From positions 186,001-250,000 of the forward strand of contig CANMAQ010000001.1 in NCBI GenBank assembly GCA_947495775.1: DNA of 64,000 bases. Reading direction: 5' to 3'. The DNA is from Jejuia algarum. GTDB taxonomy: Bacteria > Bacteroidota > Bacteroidia > Flavobacteriales > Flavobacteriaceae. Shown one piece after another: positions 24,582-33,340 of this stretch. The notes beneath the pieces were generated by a model, which did no database searches, was not told where the DNA came from, and saw nothing but the letters and a program-made list of their open reading frames with translations. How positions within the stretch are numbered: the stretch's first letter is position 1; each line of letters begins with the position of its first letter. A program made the position numbers and the translations under genes.

Positions 24582-26417
24582 TTAGAGAATATCGGTGTCT
24601 GAAGATTCTATTTTAATTTCGCGCCCACCTGTTACAGATATGGCATCCCCGTCTATATTTACGCTGGTATTGCCTTTAAGGTTTGTATCGGTTTTGGCAT
24701 TTAAATTGGCACTTGCCGTGGCGCTGCTTATGGTCACATCGGTATTGGCGTTTATGCCTATGCCTTCGTCTGCGGTTTCTATGCCTAGATCTTTTTGCGC
24801 ATAGATATGCATGGTGCCTTGGCCGCCTTCTTCGTTAGGCAAAGCGTGTATGTTAATGCTATTAGAGCCTAGAATAGCAATGTCTTTAGAGGCTAAAGTA
24901 AGCTTATTGGGGGCCTGTATAACAATTTCGCCATTGCCTTGCATGGCGATAACATTGCCACTGGGGTCTGCTATGGTAACGCTTCCTGTGGTGTCGTTTA
25001 AAATCACTTTATTTCCACTGCGGGTTTGAAAGCCTTTAAAGTCATTGGTTTCGCTTTGCCAGGCGTTATGTTTGTTTACTCCTGTGTAGAGTGCGGCTTG
25101 CATAAAGGGGCGTTCTACATCGCCATTCTCGAAACCTACCAGCACTTCATCGCCTACTTCTGGCAGGAAATGCAGCCCACGATTGCCACCGGCATAGGCG
25201 GTGGCCACACGTATCCACGGTGTGGTTTGGCCGCTGCCACTTTGCCAAGGGAACTGCACTTGTATGCGGCTCATGCCTTTAGGGTCGTTTACGGCTTTTA
25301 CTTTGGCTACTTGTGGGTGTGCGGTATGCATAAGCCCAATATTGGTAAGTGGGTACACGTCTATTTCTAATGGTACTGCTGTAAAGTTATTTATATAGGT
25401 GCCGCCCTTGGTATAACTGTGGGTTACTTCTGTTACTCTATAACTGCCAAAGCTATCGGCTTTGGTGTTTATTTGTATTATTTTACCTAGGGTAACACCA
25501 GTATTGGTGCTATCGCCTAACAGGCTTACTTGTTGCTGTTCTGCGAGTTTTTTTTGTAGGCTTACTGCGCTGTCTAATTGCTGCTGCAATTGTTGGCTCT
25601 CAAAACCGTAATAGTGTTGTTGGTTGTCTTGTTTGGCATAGAGGCTCTGGCTTGCTGCTGCCGCGGCGGCGGTATAGCCTTGTGCGCCTGTTTGCATACT
25701 GCTACTAGAGGCTTTTAGGGTGCTTTCGCTGTTGTAATCGTTGCTGTAATAGTTAAAGTGTAGCGGCGTTGCCTCTACACCCAGACTAAAATCTTTTAAA
25801 TCTACACCATAACGTAATACTACGGGGTCGCCCAGATCGGGCTTGCCAAAATAGAGCGTTTCTCTATTGTAGAGGAGGTATTCGCCTTGGGTGGCCGCTA
25901 AATACTGCAAGTAGGCAAAGGTACTTTGATGGTGCTGTACCGAATAGCTTAGCATAGCATCGTTTTCTGGTCGTATTTGGGGTTTTACCTCTTCTGTTTT
26001 GTACAAAAATGTGGCTTGGTTTACAATATCGGCTAGAGGCTGTTCCAAATAACTGTTCATATGTGGGCCATCTTCTAACAGAATGCTATTGCTTTTTCCT
26101 GTAAACTCTATAAGGTCGCCTAAACCGCCAAAATCGTTCCCCTTTTTGCCTTTTACTTTGGTGATTTTCCCTTTAAAATAAAGCATATTACGGCCTATAC
26201 CGCCTACATCATTAATTTCGAAAGCAAAGCGTTTTCCTAAAAAGGAGCGCGAACGGTCTAATAGGCTCGTGCCTTCTAGGCCCTTTTCTATAGTATCGGC
26301 ACGTACTGTCATTTTAAAAGTGCTATGCATACCTACGCGTTCTTCTAATGAAAACGTTTCTATAATTTTAAATATGGTGCCGTCTATGGCGACTTGTAAT
26401 TCGGTTTGTAAAGACAT
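24582..26417 (-). CDS. vgrG: VgrG-type T6SS spike protein
   Basis: 611 residues. The gp27-like N-terminal half contains 'ERVGMHSTFKMTVRAD' and 'TYINNFTAVPLEIDVYP'. The gp5 OB-fold part contains 'VQFPWQSGSGQTTPWIRVA' and 'GLHFLPEVGDEVLVGFENGD'. A repetitive beta-helix needle follows, ending 'NIDGDAISVTGGREIKIESS'. It forms the spike on the TssD tube, with the PAAR-like effector encoded 20 nt downstream sitting on its tip. The tube gene lies 119 nt upstream. There is no catalytic C-terminal extension, so this is a structural VgrG carrying cargo. The T6SS core genes are outside this window. Confidence 0.92.
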   Translation of the reverse strand: MSLQTELQVAIDGTIFKIIETFSLEERVGMHSTFKMTVRADTIEKGLEGTSLLDRSRSFLGKRFAFEINDVGGIGRNMLYFKGKITKVKGKKGNDFGGLGDLIEFTGKSNSILLEDGPHMNSYLEQPLADIVNQATFLYKTEEVKPQIRPENDAMLSYSVQHHQSTFAYLQYLAATQGEYLLYNRETLYFGKPDLGDPVVLRYGVDLKDFSLGVEATPLHFNYYSNDYNSESTLKASSSSMQTGAQGYTAAAAAASQSLYAKQDNQQHYYGFESQQLQQQLDSAVSLQKKLAEQQQVSLLGDSTNTGVTLGKIIQINTKADSFGSYRVTEVTHSYTKGGTYINNFTAVPLEIDVYPLTNIGLMHTAHPQVAKVKAVNDPKGMSRIQVQFPWQSGSGQTTPWIRVATAYAGGNRGLHFLPEVGDEVLVGFENGDVERPFMQAALYTGVNKHNAWQSETNDFKGFQTRSGNKVILNDTTGSVTIADPSGNVIAMQGNGEIVIQAPNKLTLASKDIAILGSNSINIHALPNEEGGQGTMHIYAQKDLGIETADEGIGINANTDVTISSATASANLNAKTDTNLKGNTSVNIDGDAISVTGGREIKIESSDTDIL

Positions 26418-26536
26418 AATATAACGTATGGGTTTAACAAAGGGGTTAAGCTTGAAAAGGTGTTTGAACGTGTAAGGCTTTTAGGTGACGCGTTTTAAAG
26501 AGTGCCCTAACCTGCTCTTTTCAAAAAAAATGTATT

Positions 26537-26932
26537 TTAACGCAGTAGTGGCCAGTCGTTTTCGAACTTAGAGCCTTTTATATCTAGGGTTTTAGCGGCA
26601 ATGGTAAGTTCTGCATATAGGGGTTCGCTATTGGCATGGCTAAACACCTCTCTAAATTTTAGACAGTAGGCATCGCTAAATGCAATATTTCTAAAGGTAG
26701 ACACGCTGTCTCTGTTGTAAAATACTAAGGTGCCGCTTCTGCGTTCGCTGTTAGACATGGCCCAGTCGATTAAGGCTGTACTCTTGTCACTTTCAACTTT
26801 TAGAAAAATCTTACCTCCAACAGTTTTTGCTGAAGGCAGCCCTGTACCATCGTCTGGTTGGGTAATGCTGTAATCGGCTTCCATAACATTATATGTTGTA
26901 CCGTCTATTTTTAATTTTGCAAGAAATGACAT
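26537..26932 (-). CDS. tssD: TssD (Hcp) T6SS tube protein
   Basis: 131 residues of the Bacteroidota Hcp family: 'MSFLAKLKIDGTTYNVMEAD', 'KTVGGKIFLKVES', 'LIDWAMSNSERRSGTLVFYN', 'EPLYAELTIAAKTLDIKG'. It stacks into the secretion tube expelled with VgrG. It is the first gene of the minus-strand cargo operon (tssD, vgrG, effector, immunity genes). Length and motifs agree with family members. A second, longer TssD is encoded at 59717-60430. Confidence 0.92.
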   Translation of the reverse strand: MSFLAKLKIDGTTYNVMEADYSITQPDDGTGLPSAKTVGGKIFLKVESDKSTALIDWAMSNSERRSGTLVFYNRDSVSTFRNIAFSDAYCLKFREVFSHANSEPLYAELTIAAKTLDIKGSKFENDWPLLR

Positions 26933-27389
26933 ATCTATATTATTTTTTGAAATTATTTACCGCAGTATACACGTTGCGAATCACCGGTTTGTGTGTTGCA
27001 AATGCTTCATATACTGCTAGATTTTTTTTATAAAAATATATATTTTGTGCTAAAAAAACCCTAATAATTCTGTGAAAAACATAAAATAGCACTTTAAAGG
27101 TCTTATTTGCTTATTACCCCGCTTTTTAATAGCGGCATAGCCTATAAATGGTGTTGTTTTAAACCAGCTTTAAGTGTTGACTAACATAACGTTATGTTTA
27201 CTATTTTTTTACAATTTCTACATTAATAATTCATTTTAAATGCGCAGCTTACCTAAGCTTCTTTTAAGAATACAGCCTGTCTCTAAGACATGATAACCTA
27301 TAAGAAATAGGATAAAACACCTAAACTTAAAAGCGTCATGAGACGGCCTTGAATTTCTTTTTGTGTCTTGTAATACACCACAGCTTACT
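26933..27389. other. Intergenic region upstream of tssD
   Basis: No gene seen. The 457 bp are very AT-rich (for example 27020-27065) and should contain the promoter of the tssD operon, but no perfect TAnnTTTG was found in the sense orientation. A small hairpin (CCGCT/AGCGG) lies near 27119-27135. Confidence 0.4.
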
Positions 27390-27761
27390 TTACTCTAAAC
27401 AATGCATTTCCATGGTTTCTAAATCTATATAGCTAAACTTGGTATAATACACTTTACGATCTTCTTCTTCCCAATTTCCCCAAACATCTTCAATTATTGC
27501 ATTTTTACAAGAACTGAAAATACCGGGTTTACACAACACATTTCCATTTGCGTCTTCTAAAACAACATAAGCGGCTCTTAAACCGGGGTCATTTCTAAGT
27601 CCAAATGAAACCATATGGGTTTGTACATATACTTTTAAAACATAGGTTCCATCAGGACTTGGATAGGTTTCTTCTGTCACTCTAAATCTTGGTTTTAACG
27701 CTACATAAAAAACGCCGATTACGACAAGACTAATTCGTACTATTTTCTTTAGTGTTTTCAT
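27390..27761 (-). CDS. Hypothetical membrane-anchored protein
   Basis: 123 residues. A basic start and one hydrophobic helix (MKTLKKIVRISLVVIGVFYV) form a signal anchor. The rest looks like a small beta-rich domain ('YPSPDGTYVLKVYVQTHMVS', 'WGNWEEEDRKVYYTKFSYID'). Three cysteines sit in the C-terminal half. The 'SPDG.Y.lkv' pattern is common in periplasmic sensor-like proteins, but no family can be named. It stands alone between the T6SS operon and the MsrA region. Confidence 0.6.
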   Translation of the reverse strand: MKTLKKIVRISLVVIGVFYVALKPRFRVTEETYPSPDGTYVLKVYVQTHMVSFGLRNDPGLRAAYVVLEDANGNVLCKPGIFSSCKNAIIEDVWGNWEEEDRKVYYTKFSYIDLETMEMHCLE

Positions 27762-28167
27762 AATATGAGGGCTATAGCTTTAATTTTGAATATGGCATTT
27801 GCATAAAAAATCATATTAAAGAGGCTTTACCGCGGGTACAAAGGCTTCAAATTTTGTTTTTATGGGATTAGATTTTGAGGGCCCTAATTTAGAGATTGGG
27901 ATGTTTTTTAAAATGAAACGTTGGGCAGATGGCGCGTTAGACGAAGCCTTTAAAGGGCAAAACATTAGCACCTACATAAAAACCAACACAGGCTAAAACT
28001 ATTGCAAATAACCAAGACGTGAACCCAGCCCATTTATAATTGGGCTTATGCGTAATCCATTCTTGACCATATTTAAAAAAACGGGTTCAACTTTAATAGC
28101 TAAACCCGTCTAAATTCTGTTTACACAAAATTAGGGATACGGTCTCACTCGTGTTTCTTCAATTATT
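27762..28167. other. Intergenic region with a fragment ORF and hairpins
   Basis: A short plus-strand frame at 27862-27996 encodes 44 residues (MGLDFEGPNLEIGMFFKMKR...). It looks like an internal piece of a larger protein and is probably a gene remnant. Small hairpins occur at 28027-28046 (AGCCCA/TGGGCT) and 28081-28109 (ACGGGTT/AACCCGT). No other gene is supported. Confidence 0.4.
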
Positions 28168-28305
28168 TTAGATAAAGACTACTGGAATAAATAATAAGAT
28201 CACGATTAAAATAATGGCAATTACCCTAAAGCTTAAGGGCAAGTCTTTAAAATGAGTTTTCCTGTCGGATTCAATATGTAACACATCTATTTTTTTAGTT
28301 TTCAT
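28168..28305 (-). CDS. Small single-pass membrane protein, 45 aa
   Basis: A 45-codon frame begins MKTKKIDVLHIESDRKTHFK and ends with one strong hydrophobic helix (residues about 26-45, AIILIVILLFIPVVFI). The polar, basic N-terminus and C-terminal tail anchor are typical of small membrane proteins. It is too short to prove by composition alone, and no homologue is recognised. It reads away from msrA on the same strand. Confidence 0.4.
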   Translation of the reverse strand: MKTKKIDVLHIESDRKTHFKDLPLSFRVIAIILIVILLFIPVVFI

Positions 28306-28369
28306 TTCTATGGCCTTTCTATATTAAACATTAAAAAAGTTTACACTATTTATAAACGCTTCAGCAACG

Positions 28370-28882
28370 TTATACATCTTGTTTTTCTGTTATAAAGCTT
28401 TCATCAAATCTTAAAAAGTGGCATGTATACCCATTAGGGTGTTTTACCAAATAGTCTTGATGATTAGCTTCTGCCTTCCAAAAAGGAGCAAATGGTTCTA
28501 AGGTTGTTACCACTTTTCCATCCCATTTCCCAGAGGCATCAACTAGGGCAATCATTTCTTCTGCAATAGCTTTTTCGGTATCATCCTGATAAAAGATTGC
28601 AGAACGGTAACTAGAGCCTCTATCATTACCTTGCCGATCTACCGTTGTTGGATTATGAATTCTAAAGAAATAATCTAGAATCGCTTTAAACGATGTTTCA
28701 GTAGGGTCGTACGTTAGCTCAATACCTTCTGCATGTCCCGGATGATTTCTATATGTTGGATATTCATTCTCACCACCTTGGTAACCTACTTCAGTATCTT
28801 TAATACCTGGTCTTGATCTTAATAAATCTTCCATCCCCCAGAAACACCCTCCTGCGAGATATGCTTTTTTTAAATTACTCAT
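28370..28882 (-). CDS. msrA: Peptide-methionine (S)-S-oxide reductase MsrA
   Basis: 170 residues, the usual MsrA size. The catalytic motif GCFWG with Cys13 is near the N-terminus. 'VGYQGGENEYPTYRN' and 'HAEGIELTYDP' are conserved substrate-pocket segments. It reduces methionine-S-sulfoxide in oxidised proteins using thioredoxin. The resolving cysteine is probably the one near the C-terminus in 'GYTCHFLRF'. The likely start is the ATG at 28882. A small conserved unknown gene lies upstream on the same strand. Confidence 0.95.
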   Translation of the reverse strand: MSNLKKAYLAGGCFWGMEDLLRSRPGIKDTEVGYQGGENEYPTYRNHPGHAEGIELTYDPTETSFKAILDYFFRIHNPTTVDRQGNDRGSSYRSAIFYQDDTEKAIAEEMIALVDASGKWDGKVVTTLEPFAPFWKAEANHQDYLVKHPNGYTCHFLRFDESFITEKQDV

Positions 28883-29006
28883 AATGCTTTCGTTTTTTAG
28901 ATTACTATAGGTCTTCTAATTTCGTTTTTTATACGTACAAAGTTACGCCCAAACCTGTCTTTTTTTGTTATACTAAAATCCTTTAAATTGTTACATTTTA
29001 CTCATT

Positions 29007-29255
29007 TTAATCCGTTTTTACATGTAGCAAAAAACAAATAACCTTCTCTGCCTCCATTTCACAAGGCTTAAGCCACTCTTTACTATTGGTGATATAGTAG
29101 TTTAGACTCACAACATCTTTACCACCCAATTCTTCCGCATAGAACTTTATGGACTTTCCGCGGTTAAACGTTGTTTTGGTCATTCCGTATCTTTTAGACT
29201 TATAATACCCTTGGGAATACCCTTCTCTAATTCTATGTAAAGCATCTAATACCAT
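29007..29255 (-). CDS. Small conserved protein near msrA
   Basis: 82 residues with the patterns 'IREGYSQGYYKSKRYGMTKT', 'FNRGKSIKFYAEELGGKD' and 'KPCEMEAEKVICFL'. The first resembles a small flavobacterial protein often found near MsrA. It has no signal peptide and is cytoplasmic. No catalytic motif is evident. Its position upstream of msrA on the same strand (124-nt gap) suggests a related oxidative-stress role, but that is inference. Confidence 0.6.
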   Translation of the reverse strand: MVLDALHRIREGYSQGYYKSKRYGMTKTTFNRGKSIKFYAEELGGKDVVSLNYYITNSKEWLKPCEMEAEKVICFLLHVKTD

Positions 29256-29515
29256 CTTATGTCTGCATTAAAAACGCTATAAAACTGCGCTCCTGAAAAG
29301 TTAGTGTTTTTTCCAATAAAAAACCGACTTATTTCAGTCATCGTAACTATCTGATTATCGTTTCTTAAAACGTTTATGTGTTTCAATTCCAAAACTTAAT
29401 TTAAAACCTTAGTCTCCTTGCTGCTTTGGGGCCTACTCGCCCCTAGTTAACCAAACAATTGTTCTGCTGGTAATACTCAACATAAGGGCGTCTATGCCCT
29501 CCTAAAAACGGAATA

Positions 29516-30358
29516 TTACAATAAATTAGACACCTCTTTTTTGTAGTGTTTAGGCGACTTACCGGTATGTTTTTTGAAGAATTTTGAAAAATGCGATGCT
29601 TCATTAAAACCAAGAGAATAAGCAATTTCACTCATGTTTTTATCAGAAAACCGTATAAGCCTTTCTCCTTCTAAACAAATACGTTCGCTAATTACTTTTA
29701 AAGGGGATTGTTTGTAGTATCTTAAAAACACATTCGATAGCGATTTTGGAGACAGGTTTAAGATTTCAGCATATTCAGAAACTTTATGTTTCTCTCTAAA
29801 ATGCTGCTCTACGAGCAGGTTAAACTTTCTAATAACATCTAACTTGCCCTGGGGCATATCGTCTTTAGGAAGAATTTTACGTGCTATTCTAGCAGATTTA
29901 ATTAAAAGACGCTTTAATAATACAATTAGCATTTCACCTTGAATATGGTCGACGGTTTCAAATTCTTCTACAAAAAAATCATATAGTAGTGTAAAGCTCT
30001 TTTCTTCTTTAGGCGTAAGTCCAACCACAATGGGCATTGAAGATCCTAAAAATAAAAATCCGTTACAGGACACTTCGGCATCATGATCGCGTATGCAATA
30101 AAATGCACGGTTAAAGGCATAGATAATAATCTTGGCGTTTTCGACTTCAAGCTTCAAATCATTTAAAGGCGTCGTAAACAACAGTTGCCCTCTTTTTAAA
30201 AGTATCTCATAGCCATCAACATGCAAAGTAATAGCATCGTCTTTAGCCCAGATAATTTTATAACAAGTTTTATGTATACGATCTGCATTAAACCTTATTT
30301 CTGAGGTATCAACAAGACTAAATTCGCTCTCGTAATCATCTTTATAATAATACTCCAT
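29516..30358 (-). CDS. AraC-family transcriptional regulator
   Basis: 280 residues. The N-terminal half is a cupin-like sensing domain ('ITLHVDGYEILLKRGQLLF'). The C-terminal 100 residues form the double helix-turn-helix: 'HKVSEYAEILNLSPKSLSNV', then 'MSEIAYSLGFNEASHFSKFF' and 'HTGKSPKHYKK'. The second motif is diagnostic of AraC/XylS proteins. It stands alone and is divergent from gap, with a 460-bp intergenic region between. Effector and targets are unknown. Confidence 0.9.
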   Translation of the reverse strand: MEYYYKDDYESEFSLVDTSEIRFNADRIHKTCYKIIWAKDDAITLHVDGYEILLKRGQLLFTTPLNDLKLEVENAKIIIYAFNRAFYCIRDHDAEVSCNGFLFLGSSMPIVVGLTPKEEKSFTLLYDFFVEEFETVDHIQGEMLIVLLKRLLIKSARIARKILPKDDMPQGKLDVIRKFNLLVEQHFREKHKVSEYAEILNLSPKSLSNVFLRYYKQSPLKVISERICLEGERLIRFSDKNMSEIAYSLGFNEASHFSKFFKKHTGKSPKHYKKEVSNLL

Positions 30359-30818
30359 CGTACTGCATATTTATCGAAGTAACACCACTCAAACCAATAG
30401 CGCTCTAACTATAGATAAATGGGTGGGTAAAGATACTAATGTAATATCTGAAATACACCCCAAAGCAATGTTTTCCTATTGCACTTTTGGGACAAATACA
30501 TATGCTCAGGTTAAGAATGACCAACACACTTCGTTATTTGGGATTGAACACCTCTAGACAACAGTTGTTAGAATTATATGGAAAAATAGGCTCGGTATAA
30601 GATCAAAAAAAAATGTTTAAAATCACCAGCACTTCAAGGTTAAAGCCGCACGCCTCTAGGGGAGTTCGCCATTGAAAAAATTACGCCATCGTCCTCATGA
30701 ATCCATAGGACTTGATCGTTTTATAAAAATGTCTGAAAAGGTTGTAAGTCTAAACATTTTTTAGAGACTACAATCCTACCAAATATGAAATTAATTAACC
30801 ACCAAAACCACACACAAA
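30359..30818. other. Intergenic region between AraC gene and gap
   Basis: No intact gene. Short plus-strand open stretches (30504-30599, encoding 'MLRLRMTNTLRYLGLNTSR', and 30674-30765, encoding 'LRHRPHESIGLDRFIKMSE') look like scraps of longer coding sequences. The second faintly resembles the C-terminus of an IS transposase. The region must also hold the promoters of gap and the AraC gene; no perfect TAnnTTTG was seen. Confidence 0.4.
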
Positions 30819-31817
30819 ATGAAAATTGCAATTAACGGAATGGGGCGCATCGGAAGAGCAGCCTTAAAAGTAATTTTAGAACATCCAGAATTAGAAATAG
30901 TCGCAGTAAATGATATTGTTGCTATCGAAAACGTAACCTATCTTTTAAACTATGATACCGTGTACGGAAAATATGAGTACAAGGTAACACATACTGATAA
31001 CGCATTAGAAATAAATGGAAAAACCATTCCATTTTACAGCGAGCGCAGTCCAGAAGAACTGCCTTGGAAAGCACATAATGTAGACTTAGTCATAGAAAGC
31101 ACAGGTGTTTTTACAGGCTATGAAGATGCAGAACGCCACATTAAAGCAGGTGCAAAAACCGTTATTATCTCGGCACCTACAAAAAGTGTTGAAGCACCTA
31201 CAGTTGTACACGGTGTAAACACGAAGGCAGGACATACTTCGGTATTCTCTTGCGCCAGTTGTACCACGAATAACATAAGCCCTATTGTTGAAATTTTAGG
31301 AAGACGTCTTGGCATCAAAAAAGCCATAATGACAACTGTTCATGCCTATACTGCATCGCAAGCAGCAGTAGATGGTCCTAGCAAAAAGAACTTTAGAATG
31401 GGACGTGCTGGAGCGGCAAACATCATCCCAACAACAACAGGGGCAGCAATCGCTACAACAAAAGCATTACCAGAATACGAAGGGAAATTTGATGGTATTG
31501 CCATTAGAGTTCCTATTCCTGTAGGTTCATTATCCGACATGACTTTCGTGATGGATAAGGCAGTAACTGCTGAACAGGTAAATGCCATTTTAGAGGAAGA
31601 GGCAAAAACAGATCGTTATAAAAATGTTATCGATACAACTTACGATCCTATTGTATCTTCAGACATTATAAAAAGCCCTTTTGCATCTACTGTCGATTTA
31701 AGTATGACCCGCGTCGTTGATGGAGATTTATTAAAAGTAATGACTTGGTACGATAACGAATGGGGATTTACAAACCAAATGGTAAGACAGATTATTGATA
31801 TTAAAAACAATAAGTAA
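30819..31817 (+). CDS. gap: Glyceraldehyde-3-phosphate dehydrogenase
   Basis: 332 residues. The NAD-binding N-terminus is 'KIAINGMGRIGRAALK', with Asp32 after VAVN indicating NAD preference. The catalytic Cys148 lies in SCASCTTNN, and the active-site histidine region reads 'TTVHAYTASQ'. The end 'WYDNEWGFTNQMVR' is conserved. It converts glyceraldehyde-3-phosphate to 1,3-bisphosphoglycerate in glycolysis. It is monocistronic, followed by a terminator. 'HAYTASQ' instead of the common HSYT.DQ marks it as one of the type I paralogues. Confidence 0.95.
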   Translation: MKIAINGMGRIGRAALKVILEHPELEIVAVNDIVAIENVTYLLNYDTVYGKYEYKVTHTDNALEINGKTIPFYSERSPEELPWKAHNVDLVIESTGVFTGYEDAERHIKAGAKTVIISAPTKSVEAPTVVHGVNTKAGHTSVFSCASCTTNNISPIVEILGRRLGIKKAIMTTVHAYTASQAAVDGPSKKNFRMGRAGAANIIPTTTGAAIATTKALPEYEGKFDGIAIRVPIPVGSLSDMTFVMDKAVTAEQVNAILEEEAKTDRYKNVIDTTYDPIVSSDIIKSPFASTVDLSMTRVVDGDLLKVMTWYDNEWGFTNQMVRQIIDIKNNK

Positions 31818-31957
31818 GGCGTTAAGGGAAGGTTATAAACGTGCAGATCACACAACCCTACACCAAAATAGAATAATGATGGTGCAGAAAAGTGATGAAA
31901 AATGCACCGTAAGACACACCTAACAGCACTACAGAATTACTCATAAAAGAGACTTAG

Positions 31958-31989
31958 GCTGCACATTCTTTAGCAATGTGCAGCATTTT
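31958..31989 (+). terminator. Rho-independent terminator after gap
   Basis: A perfect 10-bp stem GCTGCACATT/AATGTGCAGC with a 7-nt loop is followed by ATTTTT. It lies 140 nt after the gap stop; the rest of 31818-32235 holds no gene. Confidence 0.8.
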
Positions 31990-32235
31990 TACAACTAAAA
32001 AAACACAGTTATACCTGTGTGTCACTTTGGCTTCTGGTGCAACCGAAACGCGTATTTGAAACTTGTTTTTCGATACAACTTCTTAGCAGCAATTTTTCGT
32101 ATCAATTTTTAAACGATCTCATTAGGAAACTACTCCTAAATACACTTTCGCAAAAGCATTATAAGTACTTAAAAAGACAACCTATAAAAAGCAATTTTTA
32201 AGGAAGGCTGCTGGAGCAAAAACGAACTTAGCACA

Positions 32236-33330
32236 ATGAAAAATCTTATTAAAATCATCATTTTCTTGCTCGCCACAAGCGTTGTGGCACAAGAAAAGAA
32301 GCACGTACAACCTTTAAAACGTGTCATACCTGTAAACATCTCTTCTGCCGAAAGAAGTGTGGCCACTGTTTACGAAAGAGCAATACCGGCAGTAGTGACT
32401 ATATTTACATCGAGCACAGCGCCTTCAGAAAAAGGGCTGCGCAAAGGTAACGGTTTGGGCTCTGGTGTATTAATTTCAAACGACTGCCATATCCTTACAG
32501 CAGCGCACGTTGTCGCTGGTAATTCAGACATCTTGGTAAAGACTCAAGACGGCAAAATGCGCAAAGCAATCGTACTTTTTAGTGAGGAAAATGCAGATAT
32601 TGCCTTACTTAAACTTGACGTACCAGATAGTACACTTGTACACGCAACCCTTGGAGACTCCGATAAGCTAGCAGTAGGACAAAATATCTATGCCATAGGA
32701 AGTCCTTATGGAATGGAAAATTCATTTTCGTCGGGTATTATTTCTGCTTTTAGAGGCTTTAATAAAATTTATGACGGTACTGTTAAGGTTGAATTTATAC
32801 AGACTGATGCGGCTATAAACTCAGGTAATAGCGGCGGACCACTTTTTAACTCTAACGGAGAAGTTATAGGTATCGCTTCCAGTATTCTTACCGTTTCAGG
32901 CGGTTTTCAAGGCATTGGCATGGCTGTTACCATTAATACGGCTAAAGATTTATTGTCTTTCGAAAATAGGCCTTGGATAGGTGTAGACGGCTTATTGCTC
33001 GTGCGTAAAGAACTAGAACACCTCTTTAACCATTCCTTAGAAGGTGGCGTACTAATACAAAGTGTAGCCATAGGCAGTCCTGCTCACAAAGTTGGACTTA
33101 GAGCAGGAGACATTAAAGCAGTCGTAAATGGCCGTGAGTTGTTTTTGGGTGGTGACCTTATTGTGTCCATAGAAAACCACAACACCTGCCACGTAGACTG
33201 TATGGAAGCCACAAGAATTTTATTCCAAGATAAAGACAATCTGGAAATAAAGTACATGAGAGACGGCCAGATGTTCACTACGGTTCTGGATGTTTCGGAG
33301 TCTCGTAAAAACTTTTTAGAAAAAATGTAA
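32236..33330 (+). CDS. HtrA/DegP-like S1C serine protease with PDZ domain
   Basis: 364 residues with the signal peptide MKNLIKIIIFLLATSVVAQ. The protease domain has the triad His91 (TAAHVV), Asp121 (NADIALLKL) and Ser199 (NSGNSGGPLF), so it should be active in the periplasm. One PDZ domain lies at about 245-350 ('SPAHKVGLRAGDIKAVVNG'). It is shorter than DegP, which has two PDZ domains. It is 10 nt upstream of the metallophosphoesterase/barrel gene and probably cotranscribed. Envelope protein quality control is the likely role. Confidence 0.9.
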   Translation: MKNLIKIIIFLLATSVVAQEKKHVQPLKRVIPVNISSAERSVATVYERAIPAVVTIFTSSTAPSEKGLRKGNGLGSGVLISNDCHILTAAHVVAGNSDILVKTQDGKMRKAIVLFSEENADIALLKLDVPDSTLVHATLGDSDKLAVGQNIYAIGSPYGMENSFSSGIISAFRGFNKIYDGTVKVEFIQTDAAINSGNSGGPLFNSNGEVIGIASSILTVSGGFQGIGMAVTINTAKDLLSFENRPWIGVDGLLLVRKELEHLFNHSLEGGVLIQSVAIGSPAHKVGLRAGDIKAVVNGRELFLGGDLIVSIENHNTCHVDCMEATRILFQDKDNLEIKYMRDGQMFTTVLDVSESRKNFLEKM

Positions 33331-33340
33331 AACCATTATT

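Noticed and set aside
23719..25398. Plus-strand ORFs across the effector and vgrG genes
   Set aside because: They are antisense shadows of well-supported minus-strand coding sequences and show no protein-family signal.
28141..28160. Another copy of the small-RNA hairpin (GGTCTCACTC near 28141)
   Set aside because: No complementary stem, no TAnnTTTG at the right distance and only partial loop similarity.
30504..30765. Transposase gene between the AraC regulator and gap
   Set aside because: Only short open stretches with weak resemblance; not enough to name an element.
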